Below, in pieces: positions 25,173-34,497 of a stretch of DNA of 56,697 nt. Below the pieces are notes generated by a model. The model did not search any database, was not told the origin of the DNA, and saw nothing but the letters and a program-made list of their open reading frames with translations. Where the stretch lies: NCBI RefSeq assembly GCF_003583925.1, contig NZ_QYCN01000022.1:30296-86992 (forward strand), written 5' to 3'. The first letter of the stretch is position 1; the number at the start of each line of letters is the position of its first letter. The translations under genes were made by a program, and so were the position numbers. This DNA is from Hymenobacter rubripertinctus (GTDB taxonomy: Bacteria > Bacteroidota > Bacteroidia > Cytophagales > Hymenobacteraceae).

Positions 25173-25396
25173 AAAAGCGGACAAGAGTACGGCTGCCGGG
25201 CAAGCAAATTATGCGCCAGTGCCTCCCGAAAAAGAAAAGAAAAGTCCGCGAAAGTTATGCCTTGCTGACCAGCAAGGCGTTGAACAGACCGCATGAAGAC
25301 CTATTTTGGGCCGAACGAGGGCCGCAGCGCCTCACTGGGTTTTCTGGCCGGAGTCATCCAGGTACAGCCAGTTAGCAGGTTGAGGCATAAGCCCAA

Positions 25397-25428
25397 AAAA
25401 GCTCCCTGGTGTACACCGGGGAGCTTTT
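25397..25428 (-). terminator. Terminator of the serine tRNA
   Basis: 16-base arms (25397-25412, 25413-25428) with one mismatch, followed on the minus strand by a T run (complement of the A run at 25395-25400). Confidence 0.8.
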
Positions 25429-25459
25429 GGAAAAACCTGTTGCCGACGGGCAGTTTTCG

Positions 25460-25544
25460 CAGAGGAGGAGGGATTCGAACCCCCGGAGGTGTAACCCTCA
25501 GCGGTTTTCAAGACCGCCGCAATCGACCACTCTGCCACTCCTCT
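25460..25544 (-). tRNA. tRNA-Ser, anticodon TGA
   Basis: The cloverleaf is complete: acceptor AGAGGAG pairs with CTCCTCT; the anticodon stem GCGGT/ACCGC encloses CTTGAAA with anticodon TGA; a long variable arm (class II) and T loop GGTTCGAATCC follow. The 3' CCA is not encoded. It reads UCN codons. It lies downstream of a second serine tRNA. Confidence 0.93.
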
Positions 25545-25591
25545 GAATCAGGCTTGTTAAGTGCGTTGCCGCTCGTCGGAGCAGGTAAAAA

Positions 25592-25618
25592 AGGCTTTTT
25601 CACGTTCTGAAAAAGCCT
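25592..25618 (-). terminator. Terminator between the two tRNA genes
   Basis: An 11-base stem (25592-25602 with 25608-25618) followed on the minus strand by a T run. It suggests that the two tRNAs are transcribed or ended separately. Confidence 0.75.
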
Positions 25619-25622
25619 CGTG

Positions 25623-25709
25623 TAGAGAGGGGGGGATTCGAACCCCCGATACCCTTGCAGGTATAACGGATTTCGAATCCGTCGCATTCGACCACTCTGC
25701 CACCTCTCT
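25623..25709 (-). tRNA. tRNA-Ser, anticodon CGA
   Basis: Acceptor AGAGAGG pairs with CCTCTCT; anticodon stem ACGGA/TCCGT encloses TTCGAAA with anticodon CGA; a long variable arm (class II) and T loop GGTTCGAATCC are present. CCA is not encoded. It reads UCG codons. Confidence 0.93.
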
Positions 25710-25824
25710 ATAAGGCCCAACGTAAAGTGGTTTGGGATGGCAAAAGTATCGACGATTTGGCGATGAACAAGGCCCCGGGCCAAAATTTTCTTTTTTCCGC
25801 CGTTTATACCCTCATTGTCAGGCA

Positions 25825-26820
25825 CTAATTATTGCCGGCCGTCGCCGACCGCCGTACCCGCCCCAGCCGGCCCAACCACCCCGGCCGCTTGGCCCCACCC
25901 GTCACGGCATCAATGCTCACATTCACCTCGAAGCCCAGAATCAGGGTCATGCACACGAAATCGAGCCAGACCATAAAGCCCACCAGCGTGCCCACCGAGC
26001 CGTAGAAGTGATTGTAGCTGTCGAAAATCTTGACGTAGAGAATGAACAGGAACGACACCACAAAGATGAGCAGCGTGGCCACAATGGCCCCCACCGACAC
26101 AAACGGCCACTTATCGTGCACGGGCGGCACGTAGTAGTAAATCAGGCTGGTGGTGAGCAGGAACAGGAAGACCACCGAGCCGTAGCGCAGAATGGCCGTC
26201 AGCTGGTCGGTCATGGCCTCGGGCACTATCTCCTTGTACACCAGCGCATCAATAATGTAGGTACCGAAGAAAATGCCCGTCACGGCAATCAGCAGTACCG
26301 AGGAGAGCACCACCGTGAGCAGGGTGGCAATAACGCGCTTGCGGATGTAAGTGCGCTTCTTGAAGTTCGGGTACTTCTTCTCGAAGGCATCGAGCAGGGC
26401 CATGATGCCGTTGGAGCTGAGCACCAGGGCCGTAGCGAAACCGAACGAAAGCAGCCCGCCGTGCTGAATGGTTACGACATCCTCAATGGTACCCGAAATG
26501 GCCCGGTACATTTCTCGCGGAATCAGGTCGGAGAGAAATTGCAGGATGTCTACGTCGAGGTTGGGAACCGGAATCCAGGGGATGAGCGTGAACAGGAAGA
26601 TAATGGTGGGAAAGATGGCAATGGTGAAGTTGAAGGCCATGTAGCTGGCCCGCTTGGCAATGCCATCGAGCTTGATTTCCTGCAGCAGTTGGGCCACCAC
26701 ATCGTAGACCGAGGCCCGGCCCCGGGCAAACCGCAGGCGCTTCAGAAACACGATGGCCCGCCGGTAGCTCCGGCGGCGGCGCACATCGGGCAAATGATAA
26801 CGACGAACGGGAAACTGCAT
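25825..26820 (-). CDS. YihY/BrkB family inner-membrane protein
   Basis: A 331-residue integral membrane protein. About six transmembrane helices are visible (near 62-84, 118-140, 165-188, 208-230, 240-262, 270-295 by hydrophobicity), with the family's signature starts KRASYMAFNFTIAIFPTIIF and the closing VGFMVWLDFVCMTLILGFEVN. Both ends are basic and cytoplasmic (RRRRSYRRA; KRPGWLGRLGRVRRS). The family's function is not settled despite old RNase BN and virulence-factor names. Confidence 0.92.
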   Translation of the reverse strand: MQFPVRRYHLPDVRRRRSYRRAIVFLKRLRFARGRASVYDVVAQLLQEIKLDGIAKRASYMAFNFTIAIFPTIIFLFTLIPWIPVPNLDVDILQFLSDLIPREMYRAISGTIEDVVTIQHGGLLSFGFATALVLSSNGIMALLDAFEKKYPNFKKRTYIRKRVIATLLTVVLSSVLLIAVTGIFFGTYIIDALVYKEIVPEAMTDQLTAILRYGSVVFLFLLTTSLIYYYVPPVHDKWPFVSVGAIVATLLIFVVSFLFILYVKIFDSYNHFYGSVGTLVGFMVWLDFVCMTLILGFEVNVSIDAVTGGAKRPGWLGRLGRVRRSATAGNN

Positions 26821-27011
26821 GGCAGGAAGTTGGGGCGCTTGTAAGCCGGGAAGTTAGGAATAGCCCGGAAAGTTATCGAAACCACCCGGCATACCGGCAA
26901 CGCAAAGGACCTCATCCCGCTCGAATTACCATAGCGGCGGTTTCTGGCAGCGTGACAGGGTCCTTCGCAGTAAGTAACCCGGATTACCTCTACCCCCTTC
27001 TTCTCCTGGTT

Positions 27012-27497
27012 CTAGCTCAGAAATGCCGCTGGGGCGGGCGCATCGACGGGGGCTTTGGGCGGGGTGAGCGGGCCGGCGGTTTCGTCGTCGGAGAAGTAGG
27101 GCGCGAGTTTGGCCAGAATATCGGCCGGAATGGGCACGGGGCGGCCGGTGGTCATGCTCGCGAACACCATCAGGGTGTGGCCCTCGGTGAGCAATTCGCC
27201 GGCCTCGTTGTAGATTTCATACTCGAACAGTACCCGGGTGCCTTCGGCGGGCTGCCTGAGCAGCAGGCGCACTGTGAGCAGGTCGTCGTAGCGGGCGGGA
27301 CGGCGGAAGCGGGTCCGGATTTCGCCCACCGGCATACCCACGCCCTCGGCCTCCAGCGCCTTGTAGCTGATGCCCAGCTGCCGGAAGGCCTCGGTGCGGC
27401 AGACCTCGAAATAGGCCGCATAGTTGCCGTGGTACACGTAACCCATCTGGTCGGTTTCGGCGTACCGCACGCGGATTTGGGTGTCGGAAGTGTACAT
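27012..27497 (-). CDS. Acyl-CoA thioesterase, hotdog fold (YbgC/4HBT-like)
   Basis: Hydrolyses acyl-CoA thioesters. The 161-residue chain begins with the family motif RVRYAETDQMGYVYHGNYAA, with catalytic-type Asp16 and His23-Gly-Asn-Tyr; the central hotdog helix is YFEVCRTEAFRQLGISY. The last ~30 residues are a Pro/Ala tail. It lies 80 bases downstream of mltG on the same strand; the link to envelope lipids is inference. Confidence 0.9.
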   Translation of the reverse strand: MYTSDTQIRVRYAETDQMGYVYHGNYAAYFEVCRTEAFRQLGISYKALEAEGVGMPVGEIRTRFRRPARYDDLLTVRLLLRQPAEGTRVLFEYEIYNEAGELLTEGHTLMVFASMTTGRPVPIPADILAKLAPYFSDDETAGPLTPPKAPVDAPAPAAFLS

Positions 27498-27577
27498 TCG
27501 TTTTTTCGTTTTTCGTAGTTGGTTTTCCGTTGTTCGCTGCCGTTCTGTTTTTTGATTAAGAGCGAAAAACGAACTAC

Positions 27578-28654
27578 CTACTTCATGATTCCGGCGCGGC
27601 TGAGGGCGGCCTGGTAGCGGCGGGCGTTTACCAGATGTTCCTGCTCGTTACGGGCGAAGGCGTGGTAGCCGCTGAAATCCTCCTTGGCGCAGAAGTAGAG
27701 GTACTGGTGGCTCTCGGGGTTGAGCACGGCCTCGATGCTGGCAATGCTGGGCAGGTTGATGGGGCCGGGGGGCAGGCCGGCGTACTTGTAGGTATTGTAG
27801 GGCGAATCCTTGGTCAGGTGCACGTTGAGCACCCGCTTGATGGTGAAATCGTGGTTGGCGTACACTACCGTGGGGTCGGCCTGGAGCTTCATGCCGCGCT
27901 TCAGGCGGTTGAGGTACACGCCCGCCACCCGGGGCCGCTCGTCGGCGTGCTGCTGCTGCTCCGCCTCCACAATACTGGCCAGCGTACTCACCTCGGCCCG
28001 GCTCAGGCCCATTGCCTGGCGCTTGGCGTCGCGGGCCGGCGTCCAGAACTTCTCGTACTCCTTCTTCATGCGCTGCATGAGGTTATCGGCCGACGTGTTC
28101 CAGGCCAGCTCGTAGGTGTTCGGGATGAACATGGTCAGGATACTGGTGGTATCGAAGCCCAGGCTTTTGGTGTACTGCGGGGAGCTCAGCAGCGAGTCGA
28201 AACGGCCGGGACTGGCATCAATGGTAGCGGCCAGCTTCTGGGCCAAATCCTGGCGCAGGCGAATGTTCTGGAAGGTGAGGCGCAGGGGCAGGCGGTGGCT
28301 GCCGGTGCGCAGGTCGTTGATGAGCTGGCGGTTGGTGTAGCCGTCCTTGAGCTCGTAGCGGCCGGGCTTCACCAGCTGGTCGTACTTCATCAGGCGGGCT
28401 ACGAAGTGCAGACTCAGCTTGTCCACAATCACCCCGGAGGCGTCCAGGGAGTCGAGTACCGTTTTGGCCGATTCCCCCCGGCGCACCGTCACGTAAGTGG
28501 GCCGGCCCTTGGTTTCCACGTTGGGCGTGAAGAAAACCTGGTAGAAATAGTAGGAGAACGTAATGAGAATCAGCCCGAAAATGCCGGTTAGGTAGGCAAA
28601 CCGGTTGCGGCGGCGGGTGGCGTTGGCCTTGTAATCGATGCGGGTGTTGGCCAT
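27578..28654 (-). CDS. mltG: Endolytic murein transglycosylase MltG
   Basis: Cuts nascent peptidoglycan strands at the inner membrane. ATG at 28654 gives a basic cytoplasmic start, one transmembrane helix (about 20-42), a LysM-like region (YVTVRRGESAKTVLDSL, GRYELKDGYTNRQLINDL) and the YceG catalytic domain with Glu230 in STLASIVEAEQQQ, then RVAGVYLNRLKRGMKLQADP and YNTYKYAGLPPGPINLPS. The length of 358 is normal. An upstream ATG (28690) adds an unlikely segment before the basic start. Confidence 0.95.
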   Translation of the reverse strand: MANTRIDYKANATRRRNRFAYLTGIFGLILITFSYYFYQVFFTPNVETKGRPTYVTVRRGESAKTVLDSLDASGVIVDKLSLHFVARLMKYDQLVKPGRYELKDGYTNRQLINDLRTGSHRLPLRLTFQNIRLRQDLAQKLAATIDASPGRFDSLLSSPQYTKSLGFDTTSILTMFIPNTYELAWNTSADNLMQRMKKEYEKFWTPARDAKRQAMGLSRAEVSTLASIVEAEQQQHADERPRVAGVYLNRLKRGMKLQADPTVVYANHDFTIKRVLNVHLTKDSPYNTYKYAGLPPGPINLPSIASIEAVLNPESHQYLYFCAKEDFSGYHAFARNEQEHLVNARRYQAALSRAGIMK

Positions 28655-28835
28655 GGGGCGAAGAAAGGTAATAGAACGGTACCAGACCATTTCTGCTCAG
28701 GCGTTTGGCTCGCCCCACCAGAAATGGATACCTTTGGGTAGGCAAAAGTACGGGGTTTCCGCGGCTGCGCCTACGCGCCAACCTTTTCTAACCGGTTGCG
28801 TCCTTTCTCTTGTTCATTCACCATTTCCGTTTTTT

Positions 28836-30782
28836 ATGAAACAGAATTACTCTTCCTGGCTCCAGCGCCTCGGACTGGTAGCCGGTCTGGCTGCCTTGAG
28901 CACGGCCGCCTACGCCCAGACGCCCGTTGATTTCAATGGCACGGAATACAAGCAGAACTTCGACGTCCTCACCGCCACTGGCACTACCTACCCGGCGGGC
29001 TGGAATGGTGTGCGTCTGTCAGGTAGTGGCACTGCCAACCAGGACCTGCCGCTAACGCTCGTAACGGCCACTTCCAACAGCGGCGCCGTTTACAACGTGG
29101 GTACCGATGGAGCCGCTGACCGCGCTATCGGCAGCTTGTCGTCGGCTTCCACGGTTCCGGCTTTCGGGGCCGCGTTCAAAAACACCAGCGGTGCCGCCAT
29201 CACGCAAGTGCAGCTGGCCGGTAAGGCGGAGCAGTGGCGCAGTGGTTCCGATGCGACGGTCGACGAGAGCCTGGTATTTGAGTACAGCCTCGACGCCACC
29301 AGCCTGAGCACCGGCACCTGGACGGCCGTATCCACGCTCAACATTCTGGAGTTCGCCAAAACGTCGACGACGGCCGCGCCGCTGGACGGTAATGCCGCCG
29401 CTAATTCGGCGGTTATCACCGGCTCGTTTCCGGTAGCCTGGGCTGCCGGCGCTACCATCTGGTTCCGTTGGAAAGACACCAACGATGCCGGCTCGGATGG
29501 CCTCTACGCCATCGACGACTTTACCCTCAACAAGGCCGTGGCTCCTACCACGCCCACGGTTGGCTTCGGCACTTCGGGCGTAACGGTGGACGAAAGCGCC
29601 GGTACCATCCAGATTCCGATTACGCTGAGCACCATCAGCTCCCAGGATGTGAAAGTAGACGTGGTGATTGCCACGCCCGGCGGCACGGCCACTTCGCCCG
29701 CCGACTACACCTTCACGACCCAGACCATCACGATTCCCAAGGGTGCCACCACCCAGAACGCCACGCTCACCATCATTGATGACGCGGTAGTAGAACCGGC
29801 CGAAACCATCATTCTGTCCTTGCAGAACGTGCTGCCCGCTAACGTGGCCACGCTCGGCACCAGCACCTACACCATCACCATTACCGACAACGACGTAGCG
29901 CCGGCACCAACGGTTTCGACCATTGCGGCTCTCACGGTGAACGATGCGGCTGGTGTTCCAACCCAGAAAGGCCAGACGGTATCGGCCCGCGGCACCATTT
30001 ACGGCACCAACACCCGCACCGCCGGCTACCTCGTGACGCTGATTGATAACACGGGCGGCCTCGGTCTGTTCTCGTCGGCCAACATTGGGACTATTGCCAA
30101 CCTCACGGAAGGTGACTCGGTGCTGGTAGCAGGTACGCTGGACCAGTTCAACGGTCTGACGCAGATTTCCCTGACCGATCTTACTTCCCTCGGCCGGGCC
30201 AAGAAACTGTATACCCCCCGCGTAGTCACCACGGCCCTCACCGAGAACGAGGAGTCGGAGCTGATCCGCATCCCTGGCCCGCTGACCTCGGTTGACCCTA
30301 CCCAGTGGATGACGACTGCTACCGGCTCGGGCTACACCGTGGACGTAGTGGATGCCAAAGGCGTAGCCTACCAGGTGCGCGTGAACAAAGGCACCACGCT
30401 TTACAACCAGCCAGCTCCGGCCGGTCCGTTCTCGCTCACCGGCATCGGCGGACAGTTCGACAACACGTCCCCCTACACGGAGGGCTACCAGATTCTGCCC
30501 CGCAGCCTGACCGATTTGGTGTTGGGCAAGCGTGAGCCCGCCTTCGCCAAAGCCGTGCGGGTGTACCCCAACCCCACTGCCGGCCGTCTGACGGTGGAAG
30601 TAGGCAGCCTGGGCCGTGGTGCTTCGCTGGAAGTATTCAATGCCCTGGGCCAGCGCGTACAGCGGCAGCAGGTAAGCGGCACCGAAGCCTCGGTGAACGT
30701 GGCCGCGCTCAAAACCGGTCTGTACTCCATCCGCCTCACTACCACCGATGGCAGCGTAACGCGTTCCTTCATGAAGCAGTAA
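28836..30782 (+). CDS. T9SS-secreted protein with Calx-beta and OB-like domains
   Basis: A 648-residue exported cell-surface protein. Signal peptide about 1-28 (LGLVAGLAALSTAAYAQ); a beta-rich region that looks like a lectin/jelly-roll sandwich (30-230); a Calx-beta domain (about 238-357: VTVDESAGTIQIPITLS, DDAVVEPAETIILSLQNV, TITITDNDVAP); two OB-like segments (about 365-450 and 465-565, with GYLVTLIDNTGGLGLF); and a C-terminal type A sorting domain (570-648: VRVYPNPTAGRLTVEV ... LKTGLYSIRL) that directs export by type IX secretion. No catalytic motif was recognised. It is divergent from mltG. Confidence 0.9.
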   Translation: MKQNYSSWLQRLGLVAGLAALSTAAYAQTPVDFNGTEYKQNFDVLTATGTTYPAGWNGVRLSGSGTANQDLPLTLVTATSNSGAVYNVGTDGAADRAIGSLSSASTVPAFGAAFKNTSGAAITQVQLAGKAEQWRSGSDATVDESLVFEYSLDATSLSTGTWTAVSTLNILEFAKTSTTAAPLDGNAAANSAVITGSFPVAWAAGATIWFRWKDTNDAGSDGLYAIDDFTLNKAVAPTTPTVGFGTSGVTVDESAGTIQIPITLSTISSQDVKVDVVIATPGGTATSPADYTFTTQTITIPKGATTQNATLTIIDDAVVEPAETIILSLQNVLPANVATLGTSTYTITITDNDVAPAPTVSTIAALTVNDAAGVPTQKGQTVSARGTIYGTNTRTAGYLVTLIDNTGGLGLFSSANIGTIANLTEGDSVLVAGTLDQFNGLTQISLTDLTSLGRAKKLYTPRVVTTALTENEESELIRIPGPLTSVDPTQWMTTATGSGYTVDVVDAKGVAYQVRVNKGTTLYNQPAPAGPFSLTGIGGQFDNTSPYTEGYQILPRSLTDLVLGKREPAFAKAVRVYPNPTAGRLTVEVGSLGRGASLEVFNALGQRVQRQQVSGTEASVNVAALKTGLYSIRLTTTDGSVTRSFMKQ

Positions 30783-30805
30783 AGGCGGGCGCTTAGCGCT
30801 TCCTC

Positions 30806-30839
30806 AAAAGAGTCCCGGCAAGTTTGCCGGGACTCTTTT
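30806..30839 (+). terminator. Rho-independent terminator
   Basis: A 16-base perfect stem (30806-30821 with 30824-30839) followed by further T residues, 24 bases after the stop of the T9SS-secreted protein. Confidence 0.9.
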
Positions 30840-30993
30840 TTTTGCAGGAAAACGTGGTTTGTGCGGCCGAAGAAGCAACCCGGCCAACGTTTTTACCGAA
30901 AACAGTAGTAGGTTACTGACTTCGCTTGTACATTGACCGTCCCCGGCCCCGACTGGCGCCGGACCCCACGCTTACTCAATCCCGTTTCCGCCT

Positions 30994-31623
30994 ATGTCTG
31001 CTACGCTGCTTCGCATTCACCCCGATAATCCGCCCCTCAACCGCATTCAGCAGGCGGTAGAAATTATTCGCAAGGGGGGAATTGTCATCTACCCGACCGA
31101 TACAATTTACGGGTTGGGCTGTGATATCAACAATGCCCGCGCCGTGGAAAAATTATGCCGCCTGAAGGGCGTGCAGCCGGAAAAGGCCAACCTGTCTTTC
31201 CTCTGCTCCGATCTGTCGCACATCACCGACTATGCCAACGGCATCACTACGCCCGTCTACAAGGTGCTCAAGAAAGCGCTGCCCGGCCCGTTCACGTTCA
31301 TTTTCGAGGCCAGCACCAAAGCCCCGCGTTACGGTGGCGTGAAGCGCAAAACCGTCGGCATCCGCATTCCCGACAATCAGATCTGCACCATGCTGGTCAG
31401 GGAGCTGGGCAACCCGATCATCAGCACCTCCATCCGCGACGACGACGAAATTCTGGAGTACAGCACCGACCCCGACCTGATTTTCGAGAAGTATCGCCCC
31501 CTGGTGGATCTGGTTATTGACGGTGGCTTCGGCAACAACATCGCCAGCACCGTAGTTGACTGCACCAACGAAGACTTTGACATCATTCGCCAGGGAGCCG
31601 GCGACATTGAACAGTATCTGTAG
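30994..31623 (+). CDS. YciO/YrdC/Sua5 family protein
   Basis: A 209-residue member of the family whose TsaC/Sua5 branch makes threonylcarbamoyl-AMP for tRNA t6A. The dsRNA/nucleotide-binding fold is visible: IIRKGGIVIYPTDTIYGLGC, ALPGPFTFIFEAS, KRKTVGIRIPDN, GNPIISTSI and VDLVIDGGFGNN. The order and length fit the shorter YciO branch better than Sua5, so the biochemical role is less certain. A TACATTGA at about 30929 could be a weak -7 element. Confidence 0.88.
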   Translation: MSATLLRIHPDNPPLNRIQQAVEIIRKGGIVIYPTDTIYGLGCDINNARAVEKLCRLKGVQPEKANLSFLCSDLSHITDYANGITTPVYKVLKKALPGPFTFIFEASTKAPRYGGVKRKTVGIRIPDNQICTMLVRELGNPIISTSIRDDDEILEYSTDPDLIFEKYRPLVDLVIDGGFGNNIASTVVDCTNEDFDIIRQGAGDIEQYL

Positions 31624-31628
31624 GTTTT

Positions 31629-31724
31629 AGAAGTGAGAACCAAGAAGTGAGAGGTGAGATGCTCGTTTACATGACGCTGTGCCAGAACGAACGTCTCACC
31701 TCTCACTTCTTGGTTCTCACTTCT
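31629..31724. terminator. Long hairpin between convergent genes, overlapping a coding end
   Basis: Perfect 31-base arms (31629-31659 and 31694-31724) around a 34-base loop. The right arm runs into the last codons of the acyltransferase gene (stop at 31703), so its C-terminal residues are encoded within the repeat. The arm also contains an internal repeat of GAAGTGAGA. Confidence 0.75.
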
Positions 31725-32614
31725 CTTTTATGCTTCCAGCGGCGGTGACTCCAGAGGTAGTCGGATGGGCTGGCCTGAATGTCGCGCTCCAGCTGCCGGG
31801 CAAAGGCTTCCGTGAGCTGGTGCTGCTCAGCAGGTAGTTTTGTGAGCCCATCGTGAAGCTCCGTGAACGTGATGTGGTAGTGGCCCCGCCGCACCCGCCG
31901 GATGCCCACGTACACGGCGGCGCACTGGAACTGGGCCGCTAATTTATCGGCCCCGGTATAGAAAGGCGTGTCCTGGTGCAGGAAATTGGTCCAGTACGGG
32001 TAGTCTTCGGGGCCGGCGGCCTGGTCGGAAAGCAGGCTCAAAGTGCGGCCCTGGTTCCGGTGTTGTACCAGGTCGCGCAGGGTGCTGAGCATGGGCACCA
32101 GCTGCGCCCCCAGCCGGGTACGCAGCTGGAGCATAAAGTCCTCGAAAAACGGGTTTGTCAGGGGTTTGTACACGCCCCCGGCGCGGCCCGGGTACTCCAG
32201 CGCCGCCGCCGACAGAATCCACTCCCAGTTGCCGGCGTGCGAACCCAGGGTGAGAACTTGCCGGTTGAGCGGAAAGAACCGGCCCAGCACTTCGGGGTTG
32301 GTAAAGGTAACCCGTCGTCTGAGCTCCGCTGCTGAGAGAGCCCGCAGCTTCAGAATCTCGACAATTACCTGCGCGAAGTGCCAGTAGAACCCCTTCGCTA
32401 CGAGCTGGATTTGTTCCGCTGATTTTTCCGGGAAAGAATTACGCAGGTTTTCCAACACCACGCCCCTGCGGTAGCGCAGGCCGTAGGCCATCAGCCAGTA
32501 CAGCACCCGGGCCAGGCCATAGAGCACCGCCAGGGGCAGGCTGGCCATGGCAGTCAGCAGCCAGCCCAACGGCCGGTAATACCACGGATAGGTGGCGGCA
32601 GTGGTTTTACTCAT
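31703..32614 (-). CDS. Lysophospholipid / lipid A acyltransferase (LpxL/HtrB-like)
   Basis: Transfers an acyl chain to lipid A or a related lipid at the inner membrane. The 303-residue chain has an N-terminal membrane helix (about 15-45) and the family HX4E motif: His126 and Glu131 in LGSHAGNWEW, followed by GVYKPLTNPFFEDFMLQLR and LSLLSDQAAGPED. The Cterminal ends basic (RWKHKREVRTKK). The ATG overlaps the stop of the upstream gene by 4 bases (ATGA), so translation is coupled. Confidence 0.92.
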   Translation of the reverse strand: MSKTTAATYPWYYRPLGWLLTAMASLPLAVLYGLARVLYWLMAYGLRYRRGVVLENLRNSFPEKSAEQIQLVAKGFYWHFAQVIVEILKLRALSAAELRRRVTFTNPEVLGRFFPLNRQVLTLGSHAGNWEWILSAAALEYPGRAGGVYKPLTNPFFEDFMLQLRTRLGAQLVPMLSTLRDLVQHRNQGRTLSLLSDQAAGPEDYPYWTNFLHQDTPFYTGADKLAAQFQCAAVYVGIRRVRRGHYHITFTELHDGLTKLPAEQHQLTEAFARQLERDIQASPSDYLWSHRRWKHKREVRTKK

Positions 32615-33486
32615 CGGGACATTACGGCCCCGGCAGGGGCATATTCGGTTGGGTCGCGGCGCAGCGTAGCCGTCTGGGAGGCTATCAGCTGGTTTTTTGT
32701 GTTGCGCACTTCCACCATCAACCGGTAGTCGCCGGTGGGCACTTTGCTTAAGTCCAGCTCGCCCGTCAGCACAGTCGGCTTACCGTCGCCTCCCTGGGCC
32801 AGCCCCTTCCCGATTACCACGTCCTGCTTGCCTTGTAAAGTGCGCAGATAATAGCGCAACACCAGCGGCTGACCAGGCGTGGCGTGATAGAGCTCAGCGT
32901 AAAAAAACAGCTTGTCCTGCCCCCGGGCGTACAGTCCGGCTGGTGTACGGGTGAGCGTGAGGCCATTGCGGATGAAGTTGTTGGCAGCAATAGCGGCCCG
33001 GCTGGCGGGACTGGCCAGCAGCACTACATTGCTCAGAGCCAGCTTATCCGACCCGAAGTTTACTGCCAGGGGCTGCTCGAGGATAACAGTGGACGCGGCC
33101 CGGTACAAGTCGCGCATCTGCGCGCGCATCGTATACCGGCCATCGGGCAGAACAATCCGTTTCTGGAAGCTGATGGGGTTTTTGATGACGGCAGTAGTGT
33201 CGCGCAACACAGGTGGCTTAAGCGTTATCACTTCCTGGTACACGGCGGCCCCATCGGGCCGGATGGCTTCTAGCGTAACGGTAGCCCCGGCCTGAAACAT
33301 CTTGGGACCCCGGCGATGATACACCAAGTGTTGCCCCGAAACGGTTACATACAGCTCTACTACGCCACCTTTCACGGCAACATCGTCGTTGCGGAAGCTG
33401 CTCACGTCGAGCAGCAGCTGGGCCGAAGCGGCGGAACCGACTAGGCACGGCAGCAGCAGCAGGAAAAGGCGTTGGAATACGGTCAT
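32611..33486 (-). CDS. Secreted beta-rich protein, GWxTD N-domain-like
   Basis: A 291-residue exported protein: signal peptide about 1-22 (FLLLLPCLVGSAASAQ), then beta-sandwich repeats. LPDGRYTMRAQMRDLYRAAS and KLALSNVVLL resemble the N-terminal half of GWxTD-domain proteins common in Bacteroidota, but the GWxTD part itself is not seen. Start and coupling to the acyltransferase gene are clear; function is unknown. It may be a periplasmic partner in lipid or envelope assembly, which is inference from gene order only. Confidence 0.7.
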   Translation of the reverse strand: MTVFQRLFLLLLPCLVGSAASAQLLLDVSSFRNDDVAVKGGVVELYVTVSGQHLVYHRRGPKMFQAGATVTLEAIRPDGAAVYQEVITLKPPVLRDTTAVIKNPISFQKRIVLPDGRYTMRAQMRDLYRAASTVILEQPLAVNFGSDKLALSNVVLLASPASRAAIAANNFIRNGLTLTRTPAGLYARGQDKLFFYAELYHATPGQPLVLRYYLRTLQGKQDVVIGKGLAQGGDGKPTVLTGELDLSKVPTGDYRLMVEVRNTKNQLIASQTATLRRDPTEYAPAGAVMSR

Positions 33487-33735
33487 CGTGTCAGTTTGGC
33501 GGTACCATTTACGCTAGCTGGCAGTTCCGGCCACTGGCGTTTGCGTCTCTCCGGACTGAAGTAAAATTGCAATTTTTCCGGTAGTCTGCTCTTACAACGC
33601 CCCCGGCCCGGGCCAGGTTTCCCCGCCCCCCGGCCCTCACTGCGTAGCCCGTAATCAGTCGCAAAGCCGTTACTTCGTTCCCACTCCCCATTTTTCGTGC
33701 GGCCCGGCTTCGCCCCGGCCTTCTCCGCTTGCGCC

Positions 33736-34377
33736 ATGCCTGCCGTTTTGTTTGAATCCCAGTATAACCCACCTGCGACCTTTTTTGCCGAACTGCTTGG
33801 GGCCGATGCTCTCTGGCTGGAGGCCCACGACCACTACCACAAGCAAACCTACCGTAACCGGTGTCTGATCCTAACAGCTCAGGGTGCCCAGGTCCTGACG
33901 GTGCCCGTCCTGAATGGCAACCGCAGCGAAAAAGTTCTTACTTCAGCCATCGAAATTGATTACCGCCAGAACTGGGTACACCGCCATTGGCGCACCCTGC
34001 AAACCGCTTATGGTAGCACCCCGTACTTTGAGTACTACGCCGACTACCTGCACGACATCTACTTCCAAAAACCCCGGCTGCTGTTCGAACTGAACCTGAG
34101 CCTGCTCACGTTCTATTTTCGCTGCCTGCGCCTGCGTCTCCCCATCCATATCACCACCGAATACCACTCCGGCAGCACGTTTGGGCAACATACCCCGAGT
34201 GTCTCACTGCTCGACCGCCGTGACTGGCTGACACCCAAGGCCGCCGCCGGGGCATCACCTGACAGGAAGTCGGTCCGGCCCTATCCTCAGACCTTTGGTA
34301 AAGATTTTGTACCCGACCTCAGCATCTTAGACCTGCTCTTTATGCAGGGTCCGGCCGCCGGCACTTTTCTCGCGTAG
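33736..34377 (+). CDS. WbqC family protein
   Basis: A 213-residue cytoplasmic protein. ATG at 33736 gives MPAVLFESQYNPPATFF, then the WbqC pattern: WLEAHDHYHKQTYRNRCLI, LTVPVLNG, YRQNWVHRHWRTLQTAYGST, YFEYYADYLHDIYFQKP and a final helix. The family is linked to surface polysaccharide loci and suggested to act as an acyl or amino transferase, but the reaction is not settled. It lies between envelope genes and clpC. Confidence 0.88.
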   Translation: MPAVLFESQYNPPATFFAELLGADALWLEAHDHYHKQTYRNRCLILTAQGAQVLTVPVLNGNRSEKVLTSAIEIDYRQNWVHRHWRTLQTAYGSTPYFEYYADYLHDIYFQKPRLLFELNLSLLTFYFRCLRLRLPIHITTEYHSGSTFGQHTPSVSLLDRRDWLTPKAAAGASPDRKSVRPYPQTFGKDFVPDLSILDLLFMQGPAAGTFLA

Positions 34378-34497
34378 TGTACTTGCCGCTCCGAACCAAC
34401 GCCCGACTCAGTCTGTTTTCAGATTATATCGGCCAAACCCGCAGCAGTGGCCTTCATTCCCCTGCGGGGTTCCGTTTTTCTTCACTACCTTATCTGC

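Noticed and set aside
25460..25709. Integration hotspot at the tRNA genes
   Set aside because: No integrase, no partial tRNA duplicate and no foreign gene block beside them.
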